64,000 nucleotides of DNA from assembly GCF_004402695.1 (NCBI RefSeq), contig NZ_SOFL01000022.1:33806-97805 (forward strand), in the 5' to 3' direction. Below, piece by piece: positions 7,312-16,411 of the stretch. The position numbers and the translations under genes were made by a program. The number at the start of each line of letters is the position of its first letter. The stretch's first letter is position 1. The notes beneath the pieces were generated by a model. The model was not told the DNA's origin. It was given only the letters and a program-made list of their open reading frames with translations, and did not search any database. This DNA is from Cryobacterium adonitolivorans. GTDB taxonomy: Bacteria > Actinomycetota > Actinomycetes > Actinomycetales > Microbacteriaceae.

Positions 7312-10300
7312 GTGATGAACCCGGTGTCCGAACTGCTCGACGATCCCGCCGTCCCCGATGTTCAGGCGCTGTCGGCCGGCCCCGGTGCGCCCGGTCGGGC
7401 CCTCGGCCTGGATGACTCCCAGCAGGCCGTTCTGCGCCTGGCCGCCGACAGGTCGGCCGCCGTGATCGGCGCGCCGGGCGCCGGCAAGACCCACACCCTC
7501 GTCGAGTTCGTCGCCGACCGGGTGCTCACCCACGGTTTCTCGCCCAGCGAGGTGCTGGTGCTCGTGCCCACCCGCACCGGCGCCACGTCCCTCCGGGACA
7601 GGCTGGCCCTGCGCCTGCGGGTGCCCACCAACGGCCCGCTGGCCCGCACCATGAACTCGGTGGCGTTCCAGATCGTGCGGGACGCCGAAGTGGCGGCCGG
7701 CCACACCAGCCCGACCCTGCTCACCGGCGGCGAGCAGGACCAGATCATCGCCGAGATCCTGGCGGGCGACATCGCCTCCGGCACCGGACCGGCCTGGCCC
7801 AGCCCGCTCGACGCCGAGGTGCGGGGCCTGCGCGGATTCCGCACGGAACTGCGCGACCTGATGATGCGCGCCGTGGAATACGGGGTCACCCCCGCCAGAC
7901 TGGCCGCCCTGGCCGTCGACAATGGCCGCCCGGAGTGGGCCGCCGCTGCCGCGTTCATCGGCGACTACCAGGACATCAAGGACCAGAGCCGGCCCGGCCA
8001 GTTCGACTCCACCGAGCTCGTGCAATTCGCCGCGGCGATCGTGCAGGACGCCCCACGCCTGCCCGCGCGACGGGCGGGCACGGCCGGGCCCAGGACGCTG
8101 GCCGCCGTGACGCCCGGCAACCCGCTGGGCCCGCTCGGCGCGCTGAAGCTGATCGTGCTCGACGACGCCCAGGAGGCCACCCAGTCCACGCTGGCGTTGC
8201 TGGCTCAGTTCGCCGCCCGTGGCGTCACGATCGTGGCGTTCGGCGACCCGGACCTGAGCACCGGGTCGTTCCGCGGCGCCCACCCGGATGCCCTCGGCCG
8301 GCTCGGTCACTACCTGGGGCTGCCCGACGTGGCGACCCTCACCCTCGACACCGTGCACCGGCACGGCACCGAGTTGCGCGCGGTGATCCGCGAGTTCACC
8401 GGCCGGATCGGCGCCGCCGCGGCGGGAACCCAGCGCGCGGCCGGCACCGCCGAGCTCGCGCCGGCTCCCGCACCCATCGTGCCTGGACCCATCGTGCCCA
8501 CATCCACCGTGCCCGCATCCACCGCAGTACCCACATCCACCGCAGTACCCACATCCACCGCAGTACCCACATCCACCGCAGTGCAGACCGTCGTCACCGC
8601 CAGCCCCGCAGACCAGCTTGCCGTGATCGCCCGGCGTCTGCGCGAACGCCACGTGCTCGACGGCCTGCCCTGGGGGCGGATGGCCGTGATCGTGCGCACC
8701 GGCGCGCTCGTGCCCGCCCTCTCCAAGGGCCTGGCCGCGCTCGAGGTGCCCACCCAGGTGGCCGCCGCGCAGACCGCCCTCCGCGACGAACCGGCCGTGC
8801 GCGCCTTCATCCTTGCCCTCGATATCGCCCTGGGTCGCCGTCCGCTCGACGCCGACGCGGCGGTGGACCTGCTCCGCGGCCCGCTCGGCGGCCTCGACCC
8901 GATCACCCTGCGCCGACTGCGTGCGGCTCTGCGCCAAGAAGAACTCAGCCAGCAGGACCTCACCGACGACGGAGCCCGCACCGCCGACGAGCTGCTCGTC
9001 GAGGTCTTCCGCACCCCGGCCCTGCTCGAGCGCATCGACAACCGCACCGCCCGGCGCGCCGCATCCTGTGCCAAGAACCTCCGGCAGACCCGCACGGCCT
9101 ATGCCGCGGGCGCCACCATCGAGGAACTGCTCTGGGGGCTCTGGCAGCGCAGCGGCCTCGCCCCGGCCTGGGCCGAGCAGTCCACCGGCACCGGCATCGA
9201 CGCCGACGAGGCCAACCGCAACCTCGACGCCGTCGTGGCCCTCTTCTCCGCTGCGCAACGTTTCGTCGAACGCACCCCGGCGGCTCCGCCGGTGCTCTTC
9301 GTCGAACACCTCGTCGACACCGACGTTCCCGAAGACACCCTCGCCCCGCGCGCCCTGGCCGAGTCCGTGCTCGTCTCCACCCCCAGCGGCACCATCGGCC
9401 GCGACTTCGACCTGGTGGTGCTCGCCGGGATGCAGGAGAACGTCTGGCCCGACCTGCGCATCCGCGGTTCGCTGCTCGGCGCCGGCGACCTGGCCCTGTT
9501 CGCGGCGGGGGAGACCCCCGACCCGGCCGGGGCCCGCACGAGCGTGCTGCACGACGAACTGCGCATGTTCGCCCAGGCCGCCTCCCGCAGCTGCGTCGAA
9601 CTGCTGGTGACCGCGGTCGACAACGACGAAAACCAGCCCTCGGCGTTCCTGCGCCTGCTGCCGGACCCCGACCCCGCCCCACTGAACCGGTACCCGCTGT
9701 CGCTTCGCGGGCTGGTCGGACGCCTCCGCCGCGACCTCACCCAGACCCTGCGACCCCGGCTGCAGCCCGCGGCAGACGGGGCCGATGCCGACCCCGTCGC
9801 GGCACTGCCCGCCGTGCTGCCGGCCAGGGCCACGGATGCCGCGGCCACTCTCGCGCGCCTGGCCCGCGAGAAGGTGCCCGGCGCGTCGCCCGGCGACTGG
9901 TACGGCCTGCGTCAGGCCAGCACGGTTCGGCCGCTCAACGACCCCGACGCCGGCGACGGGCCCGTGCGCGTGTCGCCGTCGCGGATGTCGGCGTTCGAAA
10001 CCTGTCCGCTGCACTGGCTGATAGGCCAGATCGGCGGCGGCGATTCCAGCACCGCGGCCAACCTCGGCACCATCATCCACAAGGTGATGGAGGACGCCAC
10101 CCACCCCGCCCGCACGCCGGACCCGGCAGAGATCACCGCCGACGCTCTGTGGGCCGGCGTTGAGGCCCGCTGGGACGAGCTCGTCTTCGACGCCGACTGG
10201 CAGTCCAGGGTGCAGAAGACCCAGGCGCGCGAACTCACCGACCGGCTCGCCGCCTATCTCGGCGACGGCGCCCGCGACGGCACCCGGTTGCTCAGCGCCG

Positions 10301-10749
10301 AGGGGCGGTTCGCCCTGGAGCTGGACGGCGCCGTGCTCTCCGGCACCATCGACAGGGTGGAGAGGCTGCCGGATGGCCGCGCCGTGATCGTGGACCTCAA
10401 AACAGGCAAGGGCGACCCCACCAGCGACACCGGGGTCGCCGAGCACCCGCAGCTCGGCGCCTACCAGCTTGCCTTCTCCGCCGGGGTCATCGACGGCCTC
10501 GAACCCGGGATGGAGCTGGCCGGCGCGCGCCTGGTGATCGTGTCCTCTGGCACGCAGAAGCAGAACTACCGCAATCCCACGCAGAGCGCCTTCGGCCCGG
10601 ACGAGCTCGCGGCCTTCACCACCCGGGTCACTGACGACGCCGCCGGGATGGGCGGGGCGACATTCGTGGCGGAGATCGCCGACCACTGCCTCAATCCCCG
10701 CTCCTACGGCTCGTGCCGCATCCACGTCATCAAGCAGGTCAGCTCATGA
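7312..10749 (+). CDS. adnA: AdnA-like helicase-nuclease subunit (UvrD family)
   Basis: About 1,145 residues. It combines a UvrD-like ATPase (Walker A GAPGAGKTHT near residue 52; a degenerate motif II in LIVLDDAQEATQ near 278; GRDFDLVVLAGMQENVWPDL later) with a C-terminal PD-(D/E)XK nuclease region (RMSAFETCPLHWLIG near 895, GTIIHKVMEDA, AVIVDLKTGKG near 1024). Size, architecture and pairing with the next gene match AdnA of the AdnAB double-strand-break resection machine that replaces RecBCD/AddAB in many actinobacteria. Cys residues in FETCP, DHCLNP and YGSCRI may help hold the nuclease domain. A tandem-repeat linker (Ser/Thr/Ala/Val/Pro) interrupts the protein near residues 400-423. The stop overlaps the adnB start (ATGA). 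Confidence 0.88.
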   Translation: MMNPVSELLDDPAVPDVQALSAGPGAPGRALGLDDSQQAVLRLAADRSAAVIGAPGAGKTHTLVEFVADRVLTHGFSPSEVLVLVPTRTGATSLRDRLALRLRVPTNGPLARTMNSVAFQIVRDAEVAAGHTSPTLLTGGEQDQIIAEILAGDIASGTGPAWPSPLDAEVRGLRGFRTELRDLMMRAVEYGVTPARLAALAVDNGRPEWAAAAAFIGDYQDIKDQSRPGQFDSTELVQFAAAIVQDAPRLPARRAGTAGPRTLAAVTPGNPLGPLGALKLIVLDDAQEATQSTLALLAQFAARGVTIVAFGDPDLSTGSFRGAHPDALGRLGHYLGLPDVATLTLDTVHRHGTELRAVIREFTGRIGAAAAGTQRAAGTAELAPAPAPIVPGPIVPTSTVPASTAVPTSTAVPTSTAVPTSTAVQTVVTASPADQLAVIARRLRERHVLDGLPWGRMAVIVRTGALVPALSKGLAALEVPTQVAAAQTALRDEPAVRAFILALDIALGRRPLDADAAVDLLRGPLGGLDPITLRRLRAALRQEELSQQDLTDDGARTADELLVEVFRTPALLERIDNRTARRAASCAKNLRQTRTAYAAGATIEELLWGLWQRSGLAPAWAEQSTGTGIDADEANRNLDAVVALFSAAQRFVERTPAAPPVLFVEHLVDTDVPEDTLAPRALAESVLVSTPSGTIGRDFDLVVLAGMQENVWPDLRIRGSLLGAGDLALFAAGETPDPAGARTSVLHDELRMFAQAASRSCVELLVTAVDNDENQPSAFLRLLPDPDPAPLNRYPLSLRGLVGRLRRDLTQTLRPRLQPAADGADADPVAALPAVLPARATDAAATLARLAREKVPGASPGDWYGLRQASTVRPLNDPDAGDGPVRVSPSRMSAFETCPLHWLIGQIGGGDSSTAANLGTIIHKVMEDATHPARTPDPAEITADALWAGVEARWDELVFDADWQSRVQKTQARELTDRLAAYLGDGARDGTRLLSAEGRFALELDGAVLSGTIDRVERLPDGRAVIVDLKTGKGDPTSDTGVAEHPQLGAYQLAFSAGVIDGLEPGMELAGARLVIVSSGTQKQNYRNPTQSAFGPDELAAFTTRVTDDAAGMGGATFVAEIADHCLNPRSYGSCRIHVIKQVSS
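8509..8580 (+). repeat. 18-bp in-frame tandem repeat inside adnA-like gene
   Basis: Three perfect 18-bp copies at 8527-8544, 8545-8562 and 8563-8580, preceded by a degenerate copy at 8509-8526. They encode the hexapeptide VPTSTA, giving a flexible linker. The period is a multiple of three, so copy-number change would keep the frame. Confidence 0.95.
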
Positions 10750-13700
10750 GCCATTCCACCAGCCCAGCCCGGGCGGTTTCCGCGCTCGACATCGCCGCGG
10801 CGCTGAACATGTTTCCGCCGACGAGCGAACAACAGGCCGTGATCGAGGCGCCGCTCTCGCCCACCCTCGTGGTGGCCGGCGCCGGCAGCGGCAAAACCGA
10901 GACCATGGCTAACCGGGTGCTCTGGCTGCTGGCGAACGGACATGCCAGGCCGGACCAGATCCTCGGGCTCACCTTCACCCGAAAGGCCGCCGGCGAGCTC
11001 GCCGAACGCATCAACGATCGCATCCGCCAGCTCAGCGAGGCCGGTCTGATGCCGACGAGCGCGGATGCCGGTGCGGATGCCACCCCGATCGCACCCGGCT
11101 CGGTGCGCACGCTCGACTCCGCCGATCTGTTCAACGCCCCGGCGGTCTCCACCTACAACTCGTTCGCCAGCCGGCTGTTCACCGATAACGCGCTGCTGCT
11201 CGGCCGCGAACCCGAGTCGGTGCTGCTCAGCGAGACCAGCGCCTGGCTGCTCGCCCGCCGGGTGGTCGTGGCCAACGGCGACGGCCGGCTCGTGCAGTAC
11301 GGCAAGGGCGTCGACGCCGTCACCGACGCGGTGCTCTCGCTCAGCCGCGCCCTGGCCGAGAACCCGCCCCCGTTCGTGCCCGGCGAGGAGCCGGTGCCGC
11401 ACGACCTCGCACGGCTGGCGGACAGTTTCGGCTACCTCGCCGACCTGCCCTACGGCAACCCGCGCAAGAAGAAGGCCTACGACTCGGTTCTCGAGGCCAT
11501 CAGCGCCGTCGCCCCGCTACCGGTGCTGGCCGAGCTCGCGGATGCCTTCCAGGCCGAGAAACGCCGCCAGGGCCTTATCGAATTCTCCGACCAGGTGGCC
11601 CTTGCCCTACAGGTCTGCCGCAAGGTGCCGGCCGTGGTGGCCCGCTACCGCGACCAGTATCGCATCGTGCTGCTCGACGAGTACCAGGACACCTCGGTGC
11701 TGCAGACCGAACTGCTGCGCACCCTGTTCGCCCACCACCCGGTGATGGCCGTCGGTGACCCGCACCAATCCATTTACGGCTGGCGCGGCGCCAGCTCCGC
11801 CAACCTGCTCGGCTTCTCCACCGACTTCGCCGAGCTCGCCAACACCGAGGCGCCGTCGATGTCGCTCTCGTTCACCTGGCGCAACCCGGTCACCGTGCTC
11901 GACGCCGCCAACGAGCTGGTCGCTCCACTAAGCGCCCAGCTGCGCGCCAGGCCGAACGGCATCCAGGTGGAAACCCTCAAGGTGCCGCCGGGCAAGGCCG
12001 CCGGCCAGGTGCACGCCGCGATGCACGAGAGCATCGCCGACGAGGCCGCCGCCATCGCCCGCTGGTTCGCCGACCGGCTCGGCACGCCAGGGGCGGGCAC
12101 GTCAGGGGCGGGCATGTCCGGGGTAGGCAGCGCCCGGGGCACCGAGGCCACGCCCGACACCCCGGATGCCGTGCCCGAGTCCGGCGCCATGCTGTTCCGC
12201 GCCCGCCGGGACATGGAGTTCTACGCTGAGGTGCTGCGCGAACACGGCGTGCCCGCGCACGTGCTCGGCCTCGGCGGCCTGCTGTCGACCCCCGAGGTGG
12301 CCGACGTGCTCGCCGTGCTGCGCGTGGTGCACGACCCGTCCGCCGGCAGCGACCTGATCCGGCTGCTCACCGGCGGCCGTTGGCGCATCGGCGTGCGCGA
12401 CCTGCAGGCCCTCTCCGGCGTGGCCGGCTGGCTGGCCACGCACGACTGGGCGCAGAAGGCCGTGACCGACGAGCTCAAGACCAAGCTGCGCGCCTCCGTG
12501 GCCACAGAAGAGAGCCGGTCACTCGTCGACGCGCTCGACTTCGTCGCCTCCGCCCCCGAAACGCACGGCCAGCTGGCGGCCTTCAGCGACGACGGCCGGC
12601 AGCGCCTGCGCCAGGCCGGCCGGCAGCTGGCCTGGCTGCGCAGCCGGGCCGGCCTGGGGCTGCTCGACTTCGTGCGGCTGATCGAACAGGAGACCCTGCT
12701 CGACCTGGAACTTGTCGCCAACGAGAGCCACGGCCGGGCCCTGGCCAACCTCTACGCCTTCCACGACGCCGTCTCGGCTTTCCTCGACAGCGACGAGCAG
12801 GGCACCCTGGCAAGCTTCCTGCGTTGGCTGGCCCGCGCCGAACGCCAGGACGACCTCGGCCCGCGCGGCGAGGCCGCCGAACCCGGCACGGTGCAGTTGC
12901 TCACCATCCACGGCTCCAAGGGCCTGGAGTGGGACTACGTTGCCATCCCCGGGCTGACCGAGAAGAACCTGCCCGCCCCGTCCCGCGAGGTCTCCGGCTG
13001 GTTGCGCTTCGGCGAACTGCCCTACCCTTGCCGGGGCGACCGGGCCGAGCTGCCGGAACTCAAACGCCTCGGCCACGAGACCCAGCTGTCGTTCGATATC
13101 GACTACGAGCTGTACAAAGAGGAACTCGCCGACCGGCACGACGCCGAGGAACGCCGGCTGATCTACGTGGCCACCACCCGCGCCCAGCAACAGCTGCTGC
13201 TCACCGGGGCGTTCTGGGGCGGCGGCACCACCGTGCGGAAGCCCAGCCGCTACCTGCTCGAACTGGCCGAGGCCGGGCTCATCGCCGAGCTGCCCGAGGG
13301 TAGCGCGTTCGACGAGAAGCCCCAGACCGATGAGGACGCCACCGAGGTGTGGCCGTTCGACCCGCTCGGCACCCGCCGCCCCGTCGTCGAGGCCGCCGGC
13401 GCCCTGGTGCGGGCGCACGACGACCCTGAGCCCACCGTTCTCGAGACGCCCTGGTCGAGGGAGGTGACCCTGCTGCTGGCCGAACGCGCCCAGCGCCTGG
13501 CCGGCCCCGGCACCCTCGACGTGCCCACCCGCATCCCGGCATCCAGGTTCAAGGACTACGTCGACGATCCCGCCGCGGTGCTGGCCAGGCTGCGCCGGCC
13601 GATGCCGGAACGGCCCTACCGGGCCACCCGCCTGGGCACCCTGTTTCACTCCTGGGTGGAGCAGCGCTCCACCGGGGCGTCGTCCGGCGACCTCATCGAC

Positions 13701-14222
13701 GCCGGGGTCGACGAGTTCGACCTCGACCTCGACCTCGACGCCGATACCGATACCGACGCGGTCGACGGAATGCCGCTCGAACTGGAACAGCTGGACCGGT
13801 TCAAGGCCACCTTCGAGAGGTCGCCGTGGGCCACATTGGCGCCCGAAGAGGTGGAGATCGAAATCCACCACGTACTGGGCGACCAGGTCTTCATCTGCAA
13901 GCTCGACGCCGTCTACAAGACCGCCACCGGCTACCAGGTGGTCGACTGGAAGACCGGCAAGGCGCCCAAGGACGCCGCAGACCTCGAACTCAAGCAGACC
14001 CAGCTGGCCCTGTACAGGCTCGCCTACGCACGATGGAAGGGCATCGACCCTGCCAGCGTCGATGCGATCTTCTACTTCGTCGCCGACGACCGCATCGTCG
14101 CCCCCGAACGGCTCTACTCCGAGGACGACCTCTTGGCGGCGTGGTCGTCGGTGGCCGTGTCACCTGAGGTGCCATCCGCGGCGTCTTCCGTGGGGATCGG
14201 GCCCGTCGAGTCGTCGCCGTAG
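10746..14222 (+). CDS. adnB: AdnB-like helicase-nuclease subunit (UvrD family)
   Basis: 1,158 residues. A full UvrD-type helicase: Walker A VVAGAGSGKTETM (about 40), TFTRKAAGELAERI, motif II IVLLDEYQDTSVLQ (about 315), VGDPHQSIYGWRGASS, TWRNP, TIHGSKGLEWDYVAIPGL and LIYVATTRAQQQLLL. A C-terminal RecB-like nuclease follows (TRLGTLFHSWVEQR, EIEIHHVLG, YQVVDWKTGKAPKD). Motor motifs are better conserved than in the upstream subunit, as reported for mycobacterial AdnB. ATG overlaps the adnA stop (ATGA), implying translational coupling. Low-complexity inserts occur near residue 450 (Gly/Ala/Thr/Ser) and near 995 (Asp/Leu then Asp/Thr). Its last 109 bases overlap the convergent phosphotransferase gene. 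Confidence 0.92.
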   Translation: MSHSTSPARAVSALDIAAALNMFPPTSEQQAVIEAPLSPTLVVAGAGSGKTETMANRVLWLLANGHARPDQILGLTFTRKAAGELAERINDRIRQLSEAGLMPTSADAGADATPIAPGSVRTLDSADLFNAPAVSTYNSFASRLFTDNALLLGREPESVLLSETSAWLLARRVVVANGDGRLVQYGKGVDAVTDAVLSLSRALAENPPPFVPGEEPVPHDLARLADSFGYLADLPYGNPRKKKAYDSVLEAISAVAPLPVLAELADAFQAEKRRQGLIEFSDQVALALQVCRKVPAVVARYRDQYRIVLLDEYQDTSVLQTELLRTLFAHHPVMAVGDPHQSIYGWRGASSANLLGFSTDFAELANTEAPSMSLSFTWRNPVTVLDAANELVAPLSAQLRARPNGIQVETLKVPPGKAAGQVHAAMHESIADEAAAIARWFADRLGTPGAGTSGAGMSGVGSARGTEATPDTPDAVPESGAMLFRARRDMEFYAEVLREHGVPAHVLGLGGLLSTPEVADVLAVLRVVHDPSAGSDLIRLLTGGRWRIGVRDLQALSGVAGWLATHDWAQKAVTDELKTKLRASVATEESRSLVDALDFVASAPETHGQLAAFSDDGRQRLRQAGRQLAWLRSRAGLGLLDFVRLIEQETLLDLELVANESHGRALANLYAFHDAVSAFLDSDEQGTLASFLRWLARAERQDDLGPRGEAAEPGTVQLLTIHGSKGLEWDYVAIPGLTEKNLPAPSREVSGWLRFGELPYPCRGDRAELPELKRLGHETQLSFDIDYELYKEELADRHDAEERRLIYVATTRAQQQLLLTGAFWGGGTTVRKPSRYLLELAEAGLIAELPEGSAFDEKPQTDEDATEVWPFDPLGTRRPVVEAAGALVRAHDDPEPTVLETPWSREVTLLLAERAQRLAGPGTLDVPTRIPASRFKDYVDDPAAVLARLRRPMPERPYRATRLGTLFHSWVEQRSTGASSGDLIDAGVDEFDLDLDLDADTDTDAVDGMPLELEQLDRFKATFERSPWATLAPEEVEIEIHHVLGDQVFICKLDAVYKTATGYQVVDWKTGKAPKDAADLELKQTQLALYRLAYARWKGIDPASVDAIFYFVADDRIVAPERLYSEDDLLAAWSSVAVSPEVPSAASSVGIGPVESSP
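12084..12128 (+). repeat. 15-bp in-frame repeat inside adnB-like gene
   Basis: Three 15-bp units (12084-12098, 12099-12113, 12114-12128); the first two are nearly identical and the third is diverged. They encode TPGAG, TSGAG and MSGVG in a linker between motor motifs. Confidence 0.8.
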
Positions 14223-15349
14223 CCGGTGTCGTAGCCGGCGGTGTCGAAACCGGTGCCGTCGAAGCTCGTGACCCTGGCGAACGAGCCGGTGTCCGCGAAC
14301 TCGCTGGTGCCGTATTCGGAGCTGTCGTCGCTGTTGCGGCCGGCGGAACCGGTCGCCCGGGTGCGCGGTGTGTCCTTGAGCATCGACTCGACATCGGAGA
14401 CGCTGAGGATCGGCCCGGTGTCGGGGGAGAGCGAGTTCATGGTGTGGCTGTGCACGTTGTCGACCAGGCCGTCGAGCATCGACACCGCGTCGTCGACGAT
14501 GACCTCATCGTGGCTGTCGACGCCGTGCAGCAACCAGCGGGCCAGTTCCAGCTCGGCGTAGAGCATCGCCCGTTGGGTGATCAGCGGGTCGTTGCCCTGC
14601 CGGGCCGCGGCGTAGGTGGCCACGGCCGTCTCGGCGGCGTCACCGCGGGCGGCGAGCAGCCAGTTGAGGTCGCGGGCCGGGTCGCCGACGGAGAGACCGG
14701 ACCAGCCGAGCACCGCGCACACGGCGTCGTCGCTGATCAGGAACGACTCCGCGGCGAGCGACCCGTGGATCACCGTCGGCGCGAACTGCCAGAGCGCGTC
14801 GTCGTCGGTGGCCAGTTCCCAGCGCCGCAGCAGCGCCGCCGGCAGCCTGCCGGTGTTCGCGGCCCGGTCGATCAGGTCGATGGTGGCGGTGCGGCAATCC
14901 TGAGCGCTCTGCTGCACGAGGCCGGCGTCGCCGATGAATGCCGACGGCAGGCCGTGGATGGCGGCGATCGCGCGACCGATCGACCCGGACACACCCTCGT
15001 GGCCGGTGAGGGCATCTGCATCGTAGGAGGCGCCGGGCAGGCGCTCGTAGACCACGGCCCTGGTGCCCTCGAACGGCGCCTGGCCCACGAACACCGGCAC
15101 GTCGAACGGCAGCCGGCTGCGGTTACCCGTCGTGAGCGCGCGCAGCGCCACGAGGTCGGCTGACTGCTCGGTTTCGGCGGCCTGCGACGTGGGAACCCTG
15201 ATGATCAACTCCTTCTCATCGCGGGTGACCAGCAGGGCAGAGTCGAACAACCCGCCGCCTGCGAGACTGTGGTTTCGGGCGTGGGCAACGTCGAGCTCCG
15301 GCACTGCATTGGTGGCCAACGCGGCTAGAGTGAGGTGGGATCTGGCCAT
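14114..15349 (-). CDS. Aminoglycoside/macrolide phosphotransferase (APH) family protein
   Basis: A 411-residue protein with the APH kinase-like fold. It shows an N-lobe (LLVTRDEKELIIRVPTS), a VVYERLPGASYDADAL segment, then TVIHGSLAAESFLISDD, where the usual catalytic HGD is HGS. VLGWSGLSVGDPARDLNWL follows, with Asp in the DPARD metal site but Gly-Trp where APH enzymes normally have a DW or D-E pair. The substituted catalytic positions mean activity is doubtful. The C-terminal 100 residues are acidic, Asp/Thr/Ser/Gly-rich and disordered. The tail-coding 109 bases overlap the end of the adnB-like gene on the other strand. It is divergent from nudC. Family clear, substrate unknown. Confidence 0.82.
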   Translation of the reverse strand: MARSHLTLAALATNAVPELDVAHARNHSLAGGGLFDSALLVTRDEKELIIRVPTSQAAETEQSADLVALRALTTGNRSRLPFDVPVFVGQAPFEGTRAVVYERLPGASYDADALTGHEGVSGSIGRAIAAIHGLPSAFIGDAGLVQQSAQDCRTATIDLIDRAANTGRLPAALLRRWELATDDDALWQFAPTVIHGSLAAESFLISDDAVCAVLGWSGLSVGDPARDLNWLLAARGDAAETAVATYAAARQGNDPLITQRAMLYAELELARWLLHGVDSHDEVIVDDAVSMLDGLVDNVHSHTMNSLSPDTGPILSVSDVESMLKDTPRTRATGSAGRNSDDSSEYGTSEFADTGSFARVTSFDGTGFDTAGYDTGYGDDSTGPIPTEDAADGTSGDTATDDHAAKRSSSE

Positions 15350-15442
15350 GCCTTATAGGTTAGGTCGAGTTCCTCCCGGTGAGGCTATTCGCCACGCCTG
15401 CAGACAACTTCGGCACGTGTTGCCCGATCTTTGAGGGGTCTC

Positions 15443-16411
15443 ATGTCGTTCAGCTTCACGGCTACGCTGCCGCTCTCCCGGCACGCCGTCGATCGCGACA
15501 ACGACGCCCGCGCCGAACCCGACCTGTTCGAGCGGCTCTGGGCGGATGCCGGCACCAGGGTTCTGCCGCTCTGGCGCGGCACCGTGCTGCTCGCCGCCGC
15601 TGTCACCTCCGAGGACCGACCGAGACTGCTCTTGTTTGCGCCGGCGGATCTCGCCGTTGACCCGGCCTCCGCTCTGCGGGTGTACCTCGGCCTGTCGCTC
15701 GACGCCGACGCCGCCGAACCGGCCGGCACCCCGATCGTGGCCGTGCCGTTGACCGACGAACAGGCCGCGGCACTGCAACCCGACGAGTCCAGGTGGGTGG
15801 GCCTCCGCGAATACGCCACGCGGCTCTCCGACCGGGACACCGGCATCCTCACCGAGTCCCTCGGCATCCTGCACTGGCACGACTCCCATCCGCACTGCCC
15901 GCGCTGCGGAACCCCGACGGACGTCACCACCGGCGGCTGGGTGCGGCACTGCCCCGTCGACGGCAGCCAGGTATTCCCGCGCACCGACGCGGCCGTGATC
16001 GTCCTGATCACCGACGACCGTGACCGGGTGCTGCTCGGCTCCAACGCCATGTGGGAGGCGAACCGGTACTCGCTGCTGGCCGGTTTCGTCGAACCCGGTG
16101 AATCCTTCGAGTCGGCCGTCGTGCGCGAGGTGTTCGAGGAATCCGGCATGCGGGTCACCGACCCGATGTACCGCGGCTCGCAGCCGTGGCCGTTCCCGGC
16201 GTCGATCATGGTCGGCTTCACCGCACGACTGGCCGACGGCCAGCACGCCGGTTCGCTGGTGCCCGACGGCACTGAGATCCTCGACCTGCGCTGGTTCAGC
16301 CGCGCCGAGCTCGCCGACCCGGAGAACGGCATCATGCTGCCCGGAACGTCGTCGATCGCCCGCGCGCTTCTCGACCACTGGCTGGCCCAGCCGGAGCAGC
16401 CGGGTGTCTGA
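15443..16411 (+). CDS. nudC: NAD(H) pyrophosphatase NudC
   Basis: A 322-residue NUDIX enzyme that cleaves NADH/NAD to NMN(H) and AMP and can remove NAD caps from RNA. Visible marks: a zinc-ribbon-like segment (HCPRCGTPT then RHCPVDGSQVFPR), the Nudix box in GFVEPGESFESAVVREVFEE, and the NudC signature GSQPWPFPAS. Start ATG at 15443 (MSFSFTATL) has GAGGGG upstream; a TTG at 15431 is less likely. The stop overlaps the next gene's GTG start by eight bases, so nudC and the UvrD2-like helicase are coupled. The nudC-uvrD2 pairing is also known from mycobacteria. Confidence 0.96.
   Translation: MSFSFTATLPLSRHAVDRDNDARAEPDLFERLWADAGTRVLPLWRGTVLLAAAVTSEDRPRLLLFAPADLAVDPASALRVYLGLSLDADAAEPAGTPIVAVPLTDEQAAALQPDESRWVGLREYATRLSDRDTGILTESLGILHWHDSHPHCPRCGTPTDVTTGGWVRHCPVDGSQVFPRTDAAVIVLITDDRDRVLLGSNAMWEANRYSLLAGFVEPGESFESAVVREVFEESGMRVTDPMYRGSQPWPFPASIMVGFTARLADGQHAGSLVPDGTEILDLRWFSRAELADPENGIMLPGTSSIARALLDHWLAQPEQPGV

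Noticed and set aside
8491..8580. CRISPR-like array
   Set aside because: The repeated units are contiguous 18-bp copies with no spacers and lie in frame within a coding region.
7243..10725. 1,160-codon minus-strand frame opposite the adnA-like gene
   Set aside because: Pure antisense shadow of a conserved helicase-nuclease; compositionally biased and without motifs.
14114..15349. Antibiotic resistance kinase
   Set aside because: The fold matches but the HGD catalytic motif is altered, and chromosomal context is DNA repair rather than a mobile or resistance region.
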